Shown here piece after piece: positions 23,265-33,467 of a stretch of 64,000 nucleotides of DNA. The stretch comes from Anastrepha obliqua. Lineage: Eukaryota > Arthropoda > Insecta > Diptera > Tephritidae. The stretch is taken from the NCBI RefSeq assembly GCF_027943255.1, contig NW_026562179.1:5892501-5956500 (forward strand). The letters run 5' to 3'. Each line of letters opens with the position of its first letter. Within the stretch, counting starts at the first letter, position 1. Made by a program: the position numbers and the translations under genes. A model generated the notes under the pieces. The model did no database searches. It saw only the letters and a list, made by a program, of their open reading frames with translations, and was not told where the DNA came from.

Positions 23265-24442
23265 GGCCCTTATTATGAGCAACATTCGATCTTCGACTGT
23301 AGTCGAAAGTGCTGATGGAACGAATTTTCATTTGGTATTATGGTGCTCATTCGTTGAAGAATAGGACTATTGTGAATTTCGATCGCTCGACGCATTTACA
23401 ATAGATATTTTTTTCTCAGCTGATACAGCAAATCAAAATAAAAGTTAAAAAAAGTATTTTTTGTGAAAATGAGTACAACGGAGTTGTGGTTCGACGATTC
23501 ATCGAACAATGAAAGATTAGTGGAATTAGCTAGAAGTAGAATAGAGTTAGGGGCGCATCCAACCCCCTAGAAATGGCTTCCACTGAGTAAGTTTAGAATT
23601 TTCAAAATGTGTTGGCGTGCTTAATATTATAGAATTTCCTTACAGATTTTTAAAGAACTTTAGATTATCTAAAGAGGCGTTTACTGTCCAGTACAGAAAA
23701 CCAGTTGCAGCAGTGCACCCGACCCAAATCCATTCCAAATATTTTAAAGAGACCCCCAACGATGATGCTGAAGATATTTAAGTGGAGTCAAATAACGGAG
23801 AAGCAGAAAACATAAGAAATGAAATTCTTAGAATATTATAGAAAAATCTAAAAAGTATTAAATAGAGACCTTTACGCCACTGTTTCTGTTTTATTTTTGT
23901 TTTAAATTTTCCTTATTCAAATATTCGTCATTCAGCAGCCCATACCTGCTAAGGGAAAATAAAAATGTAATTCTACAAACATCACAAAAAAACCATTATT
24001 AACCTTAATCCATTTTGCTGCCATTCTAACTGGTGGTCCCAATCAATTCAGCTCCGTGGTAAGCTCCTCCCATTTTTTTGCTGCTTGAACTTTGGTGCAA
24101 ATCCCTTTTGCGAATTGTGGATTCTCTTCCATTAATGCAACTAGCCTTTCTAATTGCTGTTTGGTACTCACGACTTTCGACTTGCATAAAATTAACAAAA
24201 TTAGTATATGTTTATTATTTGGTTACTATAAAACAATAAATAATCGCAAACAACTAACATTTTAACTAATTTTCCCACAATACGCTACACAATCGAAAGC
24301 AAAATTGCATTCGACTCTAAATTCGGTAAACAACGAAAATTTCGATAGAGTTGCACCGCTCATAATACCAAATTGACATTCGATTTTCGATCTTCGACAA
24401 CCAGCGAATATCGAAGATCGAATCTAACTCATAATAGAGGCC
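23265..24442 (+). mobile_element. PIF/Harbinger-type element, complete copy
   Basis: The left end GGCCCTTATTATGAG and the right end (read on the minus strand GGCCTCTATTATGAG) open imperfect inverted repeats of about 38 bp that both include ATTCGATCTTCGA. AAA flanks both sides (23262-23264, 24443-24445) and the Rep codons HK|VYGDV resume exactly after it, giving a 3-bp duplication as in PIF/Harbinger elements. At 1,178 bp it is an internally deleted derivative. It retains pieces of both genes of the superfamily: a possible transposase start (FLKNFRLSKEAFTV) and a Myb-like gene on the opposite strand. Confidence 0.85.
23994..24171 (-). pseudogene. Zeste-like Myb/SANT domain fragment of the PIF element
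   Basis: The minus strand reads STKQQLERLVALMEENPQFA, then KWEELTTELN, a stop, and LGPPVRMAAKWIKV. This is the three-helix Myb-like domain known from regulatory protein zeste and from the accessory protein of PIF/Harbinger elements, which helps the transposase reach DNA. The stop after ELN and the missing rest make it inactive. Equivalent fragments lie in the three other Helitron copies. Confidence 0.75.
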
Positions 24443-25593
24443 AAAGTTTACGGAGATGTACAATGTTTCATGTATTCTGTGGAATGGCAAAAAAGAGGCT
24501 TCCTCATGCGCATATTTTGATTTGGTTAAAACAAAAACTAACCACAGATAAAATTGATCATATTATATGTGCTGAAATTCCAGATATAAATGAAGATCAA
24601 GAATTACATACCACTGTAACCAAAAACATGATTCAGGGACCGTGTGGTACGTTAAATCAAAATTCTCCATGTATGGTTGATGGTAAATGTTCAAAAAACT
24701 ACCCAAGGCAATTAATTGCTGAAACAATGACTGGAAATGATGGATATCCATTGTACCGTAGAAGATCACCAGGAGATAATGGAAAAACAGTCACTGTGAA
24801 AATAAATAATCAAGATGTGGAGATCGATAACCGTTGGATAGTTCCGTATTCCAAATTATTATCGAAAACATTTAACGCACATATAAATGTTGAATATTGT
24901 AACTCCGTAAAATCCATCAAATACATATGCAAATATATCAATAAAGGAAGTGACATGGCAGTATTTGGAGTTGTAAATCGAAATGATGAAATTACTAATT
25001 ACCAAATGGGAAGATACATTAGTAGCAACGAAGCAGTTTGGAGAATATTATCATTTCCGATTCATGATCGCCATCCAGCTGTTATTCATTTGTCAGTCCA
25101 TTTAGAAAATGAACAAAGTGTTTATTTCACTGAAAATACTGCTCAACTTTGTTGTACTTATCAGCAAGCAAGCAAAGAATTGAATTTGCTTGAAAATGAT
25201 AATCAGTGGGATGCAACTCTTATGGATGCATGTGTAACAAGTTCTCTACACCAAATAAGAACACTATTTGCCATCATTATTGCTACATGTTTCCCAGCAA
25301 ACCCAAAAGAATTGTGGAGTACTTACCAAGAATACATGACAGAAGATATCCTACATCAAGTACGCCGCATTACTGCAAATCCAAATTTGAATTATACAGA
25401 TGAATTATATAATGAGGCATCAATTAAAATCGAAGACTTTTGCCTGATGATTGCAAATAAAACTCTGAGTGAGTTAGGTATGATCGCACCAAATCGTCCG
25501 ACGCATGATGCATACAATGCAGAATTAAGACGTGAAAAAGAATATGATCGAAATGATCTGAACACATTTGTAATAACAAACCTACCAAAATGA
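24443..25593 (+). pseudogene. Helitron Rep C-terminal half without mariner, tandem copy 4
   Basis: The frame resumes after the PIF element with KVYGDVQCFMYSVEWQKRG, suffers a one-base shift, and continues as LPHAHILIWLKQKL, which carries the two-histidine (HxH) metal motif. It runs through GPCGTLNQNSPCMVDGKCSK to KSIKYICKYINKGSDM at 24919-24960, where the two tyrosines of the Rep active site (24922 and 24934) are uninterrupted. It continues through YQQASKELNLLENDNQWDAT, past the point where copies 1-3 break off, to a TGA at 25591. Without the frameshift and this stop it would join the helicase. Confidence 0.92.
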
Positions 25594-25599
25594 AACACA

Positions 25600-26883
25600 G
25601 AACAAAGGCAGGTATATGACACAATTATAGACAATGTTCCAAATGAAAGAGGAGGAATATTCTTCTTAGATGCACCAGGTGGGACTGGAAAAACCTTTTT
25701 GTTGTCGTTAATTTTGGCCACCATTCGATCACAGAATAATATTGCATTGGCTTTGGCATCATCTGGAATAGCGGCAACTTTATTGGTCGGCGGTCGTACT
25801 GCACGTTCTGCATTAAAGTAACCATTAAATATGCAAGTAAATGAAGAACCAACTTGCAACATTTCTAAAAATTGTGGAATGGAAAAGGTTTTACAAACAT
25901 GTAAAATTATTGTATGGGATGAATGTACGATGGCTCATAAAAAATCACTGGAAGCCTTAAATAGAACACTGAAAGATTTTCGAAATAACACAAACATATT
26001 TGGTGGTGCATTAATTCTATTGGCCGGTGATTTTCGACAAACTTTGCCTGTTATTCCCAAGTCAACAGCAGCTGATGAAATGAGAGCGTGCCTTAAATCT
26101 TCTAATCTGTGGAGGTATGTTCAAAAACTCACATTAACTACTAATGTTCGTGTGCAGTTACAGAATGATCCAACAGCTGCTGAATTTTCCGAACATTTGT
26201 TGCAAATTGGAAATGGACGAAAGCCAATTGATAAGAATACAGGCATGATCACACTTCCAACTAATTTTTGTACCGTAACAGAATCAAGAGTACAATTAGT
26301 GCAAAATGTATTCCCAAATATTGCACAAAACTATCGAAATCAAGATTGGCTAAGCGAGAGAGCTATATTAGCTGCCAAAAATGTCGATGTCAATGAAATC
26401 AATGCCAGTATTTTGACTCAAATTCCAGGTGAAGTTGTCACCTATAAATCAATTGATTCAATCACTAATCCCGACGATGTAGTGAATTATTCAATTGAAT
26501 TTTTGAATTCACTTAATTTGCCTGACTTGCCACCACATCGTTTGCAATTGAAAGTCGGCGCAGTGATCATTATGTTGCGAAATATCAATCAGGCGAAACT
26601 ATGCAATGGGACAAGATTAGCAGTGAAACGGACAATGAACAATGTAATTGAAGCAACAATTTTGAAAGACAAATTTAAAGGTGAAGATGTTTTGATTCCG
26701 CGCATTCCAATGATTTCAACAGATTTGCCTTTTGATTTTAAGCGACTTCAATTTCCCATTCGCCTTTCTTTTGCTATTACAATCAATAAGTCTCAAGGTC
26801 AAACACTTCAATTATGTGGAATTGACCTAGCTTATCCATTAGGGTGTCCGTTATTTTCCAATTTGATTATTTTTCTTGCGTAG
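25600..26883 (+). pseudogene. PIF1-type helicase domain of Helitron H1
   Basis: The frame reads QRQVYDTIIDNVPNERGG, FFLDAPGGTGKTFLL (Walker A), a stop at 25818, then KIIVWDECTMAHKKSLEALN (Walker B), GDFRQTLPVIP (motif III), SERAILAAKN, LNLPDLPPHRLQLKVGAVI and ITINKSQGQTLQ (motif VI region). PIF1-like helicase fused to Rep is the second enzyme of autonomous Helitrons and unwinds DNA at the fork. After GIDLAY the usual C-terminal block (as in FSHGQLYVALLRV of the copy at 28521) is replaced by unrelated residues ending at 26883. Inactive here. Confidence 0.9.
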
Positions 26884-27273
26884 CCCCCTAAACTTTTAGT
26901 TTTCCGTCTAAGAAAAATTATGAGATCAAAATCAGCTCTTAATATTCAGCATAAACCTCGCCCCAAACACGATATATTTCGCATTTACATAACATGGGAT
27001 TTTGCTACTTTTTGGAATAAACTTTTTTTTCTCTAGTATGCTAATTTACAGCTATGAAAAACACATATTCTGATGGCAATTTTAACTCTCCACAAAAAAG
27101 ATCTCCTATAATTTTTCGATAAATTGACTCCTTTAAAAGTTAATCGAAGTTAAAGTTGAACTGTGTGTAAATTTGCAGCAAAATTATTATTGTTGTAGTA
27201 AACTTCTCACGTTTATATTTAAAAATAATCAATGGACCAGATCCACCCAGCGAAGCGGGTGAGGGTCCGCTAG
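26884..27273 (+). other. Helitron H1 3' end with terminal hairpin
   Basis: About 350 bp of non-coding DNA lead to the terminal structure at 27235-27273. It contains GGACC pairing with GGTCC outside and CACCC pairing with GGGTG inside, followed by GCTAG at the cut and T as first flanking base. The hairpin is the stop signal of rolling-circle transposition in this family. Confidence 0.85.
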
Positions 27274-27312
27274 TATATACATATATAATAATCATTGAAA
27301 AAAATATTGAAT
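27274..27312 (+). pseudogene. RT fragment of the plus-strand LINE between Helitron H1 and the P-like element
   Basis: Reads IEKNIES, which continues the GKSTETAIYN block of 4809-4885 and corresponds to TEIEKSMYNKEF in the near-intact LOA copy. The last eight bases, TATTGAAT, are the target duplication of the next insertion; the frame goes on at 38454 as IESKQIALCAF. Confidence 0.7.
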
Positions 27313-28249
27313 CATGATTCAATTATTGAAGGTTAGGTATGTAATGACAAGGGAATTTTGACACTACCTTATATTGGGTAGCATTTACGAAGGATTGCAG
27401 AAGAGGGGAACAAGTTTTCCCCTTCTTGCCAAAGTAGCAATTGGTAATGTAATAAAAATTAAAAAAAACTGACTATAGATTCTATATTAGAACAAAACAA
27501 CCAAAAATGTATTGTTTTCTTTTAATAAAAATGTAATACTTAATTTTTTTGTCAGTATGACTACATCAAATTAACTTTTTAATGAATCTATCAGGATTAT
27601 ATAATATAATGATTAAGGGTCTGAAATTTAATATGCTAATAATTGCTTTATGCCTATTGTTATTGAAGGTATGTATCCCTGTTAATTAATGGAAGTATTG
27701 CTCTCTCATAGCACTTATTTCTAATGATAAATTTTATTAATGCAAAGATAGTTAAGTTTATTTATTATTATTTGGAATAATAAATTATTACCCTGCTATT
27801 TCTAGAGTTTCTCAATCTGATTATATTAGTATTTTATCCTTCAAAATCAAGTATTTTTAATGTATCACTCAATTTAAAAAAAATCTTTTAGAATTAATGG
27901 TAATTCCTTCAACATACTGACTAATACTTACACGATATCGAGATTCGAGCAGGAATTAAATTATTTAGCTTTATTTACTATTAATATAACTTGAGCACAA
28001 CACAAATTAATAGAACGTAATCACTACTAAGTTTCACAAGAATTATCTTTTACAGTAACTAGGAATTTATTTTATTATTTTGCTATCTTATGAAAAAAGC
28101 ATTTAGATACAATTGCCGACAGAATTTATGGATCTACGTATTTCAGTGCAAAATTTGCTAGTATAGGTACATACATTGTGAGTGCTGCTAAGGGATAAAA
28201 TACCCTTTTATACTTAATGATACGCTGCTGGTCTGAAATATATCTATTA
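27313..28249. other. Left non-coding part of the P-like element
   Basis: Nearly 940 bp of AT-rich DNA between the left terminus and the Helitron H2 end. I see no coding frame, RNA gene or repeat family here beyond simple T and A runs. Confidence 0.5.
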
Positions 28250-28520
28250 CTAGCAACCCGCCCTGCTTCGCACGGGTATAAAATATATACCCTATGTCAC
28301 TCACTGAAAAAATGATTAAAATCGATCCAGTAGTTTTGGCTTATTCATTACTGCCCGTGGCCCGCCCGCGTTAAATTTGGAGTAAAACAATTCCCCTTTC
28401 TTTATAGCATGAAGATTTCCTGCTATTTTTGGGATATCTAAATTCATACCCTACATTTTTGCATATTAACTTTTTGCATTTTTACATATGTATTTATTTT
28501 ATTTTTACAACAATTACTAT

Positions 28521-29705
28521 ATTACAGAATGTCTTTATATACAACGTTCATAGCCTTCTTGTCATTAGACAATACAAACATGTTTTCTCTAGAGGTTACT
28601 CTTAAAAGAGCGACATACAGTTGGCCATGTGAAAAACAGTCAACACTCAAATCTAAGCCTGCAACGTTGAAGGTTTGACCCTGAGATTTATTAATGGTCA
28701 TTGCAAAAGATGTTTTTACCGGAAATTGTAAGCGTTTAAATTGGAGTGGTAGATCCGATGGTATCAGAGGGATTCGGGGAATCAATACATCTTTTCCGGT
28801 ACCACATCCTGTGAGTATTGTGCACTCTATTATGAAAGTTTTCAGTGATTTTACCAGCAAACGCGTGCCATTGCAAAGTTTAGGTGGACTTCAGCTCCAT
28901 TTTGTGAGGAGGGAGTCCAGACGGGTTCAAAGAATTTAGAAATTCTGTAGGAAATTGAACAGCTTCTTCCAAATCGAGAACAGTATCGACCGAGTAGTAT
29001 ATTTTCGTCGGCGCATCAATCTTTGAAATAATCAAGTTATTTACTTTATCTACTTGTTCGTTAGTTGGTGACAGAATAGCTCTTTCTTTAAACCAAGATA
29101 TTGTCTTATAACTTATGTTATCAATGTCAGGATAAACATTGTTGACTAACTCTTGGATGTTGTCTATCAAAACACAAAGGTTTTCTAGGTTAATCCTTCC
29201 CTCACTTTGTGTTAATTCTCCATTGCCAACTTTTAGCAGGATCTCTGGAAATAGCCTGTTCTCACGTGAAGATGACGAAACCCTCATATTAGTTTTAAGA
29301 TCTAATTTATTGACATGCGACCAAAGGTGGGATCTTTTTAGCGAAGCATTTATTTCGTCAGCACGTGTTCCTCGAGTCACAACTGGTAGGATTTGACGGA
29401 AATCTCCTGAGAACAGAATTGTACATCCACCCATAGGTGAATTTTTGTTGCTCAAATCGGGCATTGTCCTATCCAATGCTTCCACAGACGTCTTGTTTGA
29501 CATGATAGCTTCGTCCCAGACTATTAATGAGCAGTCACGCATCAATTTTCCTGTATTGCTCTGTCTAGAAACACTACAGACGCTGTTATCATCATCGGTT
29601 GCGATTTTCAGCGGGAGCTTGAATGTAGAGTGTGCGGTTCGGCCTCCTTCCAAAGGAGTAGCGGCAATGCCGGATGACGCAACAGCTAACGCAATTTTTC
29701 CGGTA
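28521..29705 (-). pseudogene. PIF1-type helicase fragment of Helitron H2
   Basis: From 29705 it reads GKIALAVASSGIAATPLEGG, then SLIVWDEAIMSNKTSVEALD (Walker B), FSGDFRQILPVV, KERAILSPTN, LNPSGLPPHKMELK. After a break of about 20 bp near 28870 it continues with VLIPRIPLIPSDLP, MTINKSQGQTFNVAG and FSHGQLYVALLRVTSRENMF, and ends at 28522. The Walker A loop is missing at the 5' end. The protein is about 60% similar by eye to the H1 helicase but has the complete normal C-terminus. Inactive fragment. Confidence 0.9.
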
Positions 29706-29776
29706 GATACTAACTACTGATGTAATATCTTGAAAAATATTGTTTTTAATTATATGCTGTAAAGAGCCATATACAT

Positions 29777-29795
29777 GGTAGGTAGGTAGGTAGGG
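29777..29795 (-). repeat. 3' tail of the LOA LINE: TACC tetranucleotide repeat
   Basis: On the plus strand GGTA repeated four times, directly adjacent to the 12-bp target duplication. LOA-group elements end in short tandem repeats and not poly(A). Confidence 0.85.
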
Positions 29796-29858
29796 TGGTT
29801 GTCGCAAGACACACTTAGACCTTCGGCAGGTCCATTGTGATACCACTGGAGCTTATCC

Positions 29859-30158
29859 TTACTCTACGTGTTCCTTTTCAAACCATCCGGTTGCTTTAAT
29901 AAACGAGCAGAGCTTCGTTAGTTTTAGATGGGCTATGTCCGCTACATCGGTTAGAAATGCTGTATCGAGAGTGTGCAGCCTTCTCATAGCTAGGCTTTCA
30001 CACTCACATAAAAGGTGTCTGACTGTTTCCTCTTCTTCTGTATTAAGACAGCTTCTACAGAAATCGAAGTAAGGGAGTCCTAACCTTCTAGCGTGGCTGC
30101 CTATTAAGCAATGACCAGTTAAAACACCTATCATTTTTCTTATAGATTCTCTGTTGAA
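29859..30158 (-). pseudogene. C-terminal zinc-finger tail of LOA ORF2, after a premature stop
   Basis: In frame with ORF2 after a single TGA at 30161-30159 (CTATGATTC, compatible with a CGA to TGA transition). It reads RKMIGVLTGHCLIGSHARRL, then FCRSCLNTEEEETVRHLLCE, the Cys/His cluster (CxxC...HxxxC) that closes ORF2 in this LINE group. It ends KATGWFEKEHVE. No other lesion is seen, so the whole ORF2 would be about 1,200 residues long. Confidence 0.88.
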
Positions 30159-33100
30159 TCATAGCAAGATCTTCGATCGACCGCTGTTCCAGTTCGGCCA
30201 TGTCTGTCTGCTTAGTTCGCATGTTGTGAGGTTTTGCCAGATTGTATTTACCTTTTTGATGGTTTCCCTGTCTATAAGTAATTTACAAGTGGCTATGGGC
30301 ATGGGTATCAGCGCCTTATCCGGTTCGAGACCGAGCGTTGTACCGGTTCTTGCAAGTTCATCCGCCTTACCATTTCCTGCAATGTTTCTGTGGCCTGGCA
30401 CCCAGATAAGGTGCACCTTGTAGCACTTAGATACGTCATCTAGTAGTTTAAAACATTCTAGAACTGTTTTTGACGAGTGTGTTTTTGATTCCAGCGCTTT
30501 TATTGCTGCTTGACTGTCCGAGTAAATGAAGACTTCATTTGCGGATAATACTCTCGTTTTTATCTCTTTAAGTCCCTCTTTTATGGCAGTGACTTCCGCC
30601 TGAAATACACTGCAATGATCAGGCAAGCGAAATGATTGGCATACTCCGAGTTTGTCGGAGTAGACCCCTCCGCCTACTTGGTTGTCTAGTTTTGAGCCAT
30701 CTGTGTAGATGTTTAAGTCATTTATCTTGACAATGAGCCCGTTATCCCATTCCTCTTTGGAAGGAAATACTGTGACAAAGGGTTTATCGAAATTGATATC
30801 CTTGGTCCTACAGAAATCCGTTGTGCTGGGAATGCAGGGGAATTGTTCTAAAATTGAGGAGTGCCCTCTTTGGTACGTTCTGAGTAGGCCGATTTCTCTT
30901 AGTCTGAGAGTTGCTTTGGCAGCTGTTTGCTTACCGTACTGCTCTATTGGTAGAATGTTAAGAATAATATTTAGTGCATCTGTGGGTGTGGTTCTGAGGG
31001 CCCCGCAGATGCAAAGACTGGCCATTCTTTGTTCGTGTGCCATGGTTCTTTTGACGTACAATTTATCTAAAGCTGGCCACCATACTAATATGCCGTATGT
31101 TAGGATTGGTCTGACAATTGCCGTGTAAAGCCAGTATACAATAGATGGGGAGAGACCCCAACTTAGTCCTATTAGCTGTTTACAAGAGTATAGTGCTATT
31201 GTCGCCCTTTTTACTCTATCTTCGACATTTGCCTTCCATGTTAGCTTTCGGTCTAGTATTAGACCTAGGTAGCGGGCCTCATCACTGAATGACAGTGCCG
31301 TTCCACCTAGAGTCGGAGGAGTTATATTTGGAATTTTGTGTTTCCTGGTAAATAGGATGAGTTCAGTTTTACTGGGGTTGACGCTTAGCCCATTTGCTTT
31401 TGACCAGTTTTCAACCATGTTTAGTAAATTCTGCATGACTTCTATGAGTGTATTGGGGAATTTCCTCCTTACTACCAATGCAACATCGTCCGCATAGGCT
31501 ACAACGTGTTGTCCTCTCTCCTCTAGGCTCTTTAGCAATGAGTTTAGTGCCAGCACCCATAGAAGAGGGGACAGCACACCGCCTTGAGGTGTTCCTCTGC
31601 TAACTTTTTTCTTGATCTCTGAGTCCCCTAGGGTTGCGATCACCAATCTGCTCAAGAGCATGTTTTTGATGAACTCAACCAGGGCGCCAGAGATCCCAAA
31701 GTCCGTCAGTGCCTTTATTATGGTTTCCGGTAGGATGTTGTTGAATGCGCCCTCGATATCTAGGAAGGCTACCAGTGTGAATTCTTTATTATACATTGAC
31801 TTCTCGATTTCTGTAACAAGTGAGTTAAGTGCTGTTTCGGTTGATTTCCCTTTACAGTACGCATGTTGTGAGATGCTGAGCTTATAAGGGGTGATGTTAG
31901 CCCTAATATGCTCTTCTAAAATTCTTTCTAATGTTTTTAGCAGAAAGGAGGATAGGCTTATTGGCCTGAAATTCTTAGGTGTCGTGTGTGAACTTTTTCC
32001 CGCTTTAGGGATAAAGACCACTTTTACCTCTTTCCATGTTGATGGGACACTTTTCAGTTTCAGAGCGGCCTTAAATATGACCGTCAACCACTCCATGATG
32101 TAGTTTAGTGAATGTTGTATTTGGGCCGGGAATAATCCATCTGGGCCCGGTGATTTAAATGGTTTGAACGTGTTCACTGCCCAGGCTATCTTAGTTTCAG
32201 TGATTATTTCTTCAATGTCAGAGTTTGGTCTTTCTGTACCATTGTTGATTAACACGTTAGATGATTCGTTGCTGGGAAAGTGTGTGTCCACTAGCAACTT
32301 CAGAGTTTCGTCACTCGAAGTAGTCCAACTCCTGTCCGGTTTTTGGAGGTATCCGGTGGTGTAGTGTTTTTTTGAAAGGATTTTACGCAGTCTGGAGGCC
32401 TCTGTGGTTCCTTCGATTTCTCCACAGAACGTTCTCCAACCAGACCTTTTCGCTTTCCTAACTTCTTTTTTGTAAATTTTTAGCTTAGTGTAGTAGCAGT
32501 CCCAGTCTTTACTCTCTCGTGTCGCTTTCGCTCTATTAAACTGTCTTCTGCTGTCGTTTCTTAGTGTAGACAGGTCTTCTGACCACCAGTACGGCTTTTT
32601 CTTCCCCTTATACTTAATTAAGAGGCAAGCCTTGTTTAGCGCAGTTCTACAGACCTCCGTAAGGATTTGTACGTGTTCGTTCAATGATTCTCTGTCTTCA
32701 ATAGTAATATTTTGGGAGTTTGGAAGTCTTTCCTTAAGTTCCCGTTTATATATATGCCAGTTGGTCTTTTTCAAGTTCCTGCTGGTGGGCGGGGCCCGTG
32801 AGTTTTTTCCCCCAAATTTTATTTCTATGTAACGATGATCGGAGTAAGAGTGTTCATTCAGAACCCTCCACTGCGTCATCTTTTCGTAGAGGGTTTGACA
32901 AACTAGCGTAATATCAAGAACTTCTTGTCTATTGCGCGTAATAAATGTAGGTTCGTTGCCTTTGTTACACACTAAAAGCTTACTACATATAATATAATTG
33001 AAAAGAGACTCACCTCGTTCGTTTGTATCCGAGCTCCCCCATACGGTATGGTGGGCATTGGCATCACCTCCTAGGGCTAGTTTGCGGTTGTGTGCTTTGC

Positions 33101-33467
33101 AGTCTTCCACAAGGCTTCTTATTAGCGGCGACGACAGTGGACCTGTGTCGTCTCCAGCAAAGTAGAACGAGGTTAGCCAGATGTTGCTTCCGCTCACTTC
33201 CCAGCTAACCGTCGTAGTATCTGCGTTACTGAAATTTTGAATCATAAATATATTAAGATGTGCTTTTGCCATTATGCATGCTCTTTTAGTACCTTCACCA
33301 TTGGTCTTGTATACTTTATACCCTGATGTCCTCAGACCGCAGATTTCGCCATTCCGTACCCAGGGTTCCTGGATGAGGACTACGTCCGGCTGATCTTCTG
33401 CCAGACGCTCCAGGAGGGCAAGGCAGGCTTCTTTACAATGATGAAGGTTTATCTGTAGAAGATGCAT
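30159..33467 (-). CDS. LOA LINE ORF2: endonuclease, reverse transcriptase, RNase H
   Basis: This 1,102-codon frame carries out target-primed reverse transcription. Residues 1-220 form an APE-like endonuclease (Glu34 in LIQEPW, Asp135 in GGDANAH, SDH at 209-211). Residues 440-740 are the RT (SPGPDG, AFLDIEGAFNN, GTPQGGVLSP, catalytic YADD at 658-661). Residues 915-1045 are RNase H (Asp923 in TDGSK, Glu958, Asp984 in SDSQAAI, WVPGHRNIAGN and Asp1036). The start ATG lies 35 bases inside the end of ORF1, so ORF2 is probably reached by reinitiation or a frame change. It ends at one premature stop that cuts off the zinc-finger tail. All catalytic residues are present. Confidence 0.93.
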   Translation of the reverse strand: MHLLQINLHHCKEACLALLERLAEDQPDVVLIQEPWVRNGEICGLRTSGYKVYKTNGEGTKRACIMAKAHLNIFMIQNFSNADTTTVSWEVSGSNIWLTSFYFAGDDTGPLSSPLIRSLVEDCKAHNRKLALGGDANAHHTVWGSSDTNERGESLFNYIICSKLLVCNKGNEPTFITRNRQEVLDITLVCQTLYEKMTQWRVLNEHSYSDHRYIEIKFGGKNSRAPPTSRNLKKTNWHIYKRELKERLPNSQNITIEDRESLNEHVQILTEVCRTALNKACLLIKYKGKKKPYWWSEDLSTLRNDSRRQFNRAKATRESKDWDCYYTKLKIYKKEVRKAKRSGWRTFCGEIEGTTEASRLRKILSKKHYTTGYLQKPDRSWTTSSDETLKLLVDTHFPSNESSNVLINNGTERPNSDIEEIITETKIAWAVNTFKPFKSPGPDGLFPAQIQHSLNYIMEWLTVIFKAALKLKSVPSTWKEVKVVFIPKAGKSSHTTPKNFRPISLSSFLLKTLERILEEHIRANITPYKLSISQHAYCKGKSTETALNSLVTEIEKSMYNKEFTLVAFLDIEGAFNNILPETIIKALTDFGISGALVEFIKNMLLSRLVIATLGDSEIKKKVSRGTPQGGVLSPLLWVLALNSLLKSLEERGQHVVAYADDVALVVRRKFPNTLIEVMQNLLNMVENWSKANGLSVNPSKTELILFTRKHKIPNITPPTLGGTALSFSDEARYLGLILDRKLTWKANVEDRVKRATIALYSCKQLIGLSWGLSPSIVYWLYTAIVRPILTYGILVWWPALDKLYVKRTMAHEQRMASLCICGALRTTPTDALNIILNILPIEQYGKQTAAKATLRLREIGLLRTYQRGHSSILEQFPCIPSTTDFCRTKDINFDKPFVTVFPSKEEWDNGLIVKINDLNIYTDGSKLDNQVGGGVYSDKLGVCQSFRLPDHCSVFQAEVTAIKEGLKEIKTRVLSANEVFIYSDSQAAIKALESKTHSSKTVLECFKLLDDVSKCYKVHLIWVPGHRNIAGNGKADELARTGTTLGLEPDKALIPMPIATCKLLIDRETIKKVNTIWQNLTTCELSRQTWPNWNSGRSKILL

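Larger units (their letters stand above)
5476..25203 (+). repeat. Head-to-tail tandem array of Helitron segments, four copies
   Basis: Unit starts (GATTATCAGTAATATG) are at 5476, 10705, 15912 and 21119, so the spacings are 5,229, 5,207 and 5,207 bp. Copies 2 and 3 look the same by eye across nested PIF and mariner sequences. Copy 1 differs at its leader and at two codons seen in the Rep start (Cys for Tyr, Glu for Asp). Copy 4 shares the 5' half but lacks the mariner, retains 179 bp deleted in the others, and continues into the helicase. At each junction the Rep frame ends at GATAAT and the leader begins at GATTATCAG. Confidence 0.95.
4886..27273 (+). mobile_element. Helitron H1 (rolling-circle transposon) containing a tandem array of its own body
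   Basis: The left end is TCTATATATATAAC preceded by A (4885); the right end is CTAG at 27270-27273 followed by T, preceded by a hairpin (CACCC...GGGTG). TC...CTRR termini inserted between A and T without target duplication are the Helitron hallmark. Coding remnants are Rep (HUH nuclease) and PIF1-type helicase. The host LINE RT reads across the two flanks, which confirms both ends. At 22.4 kb it is far longer than a usual single Helitron because the Rep part is present four times. Confidence 0.9.

Noticed and set aside
27331..27345. Telomere-type repeat (GGTTAGG)
   Set aside because: It is a single occurrence and belongs to the terminal inverted repeat of the P-like element.
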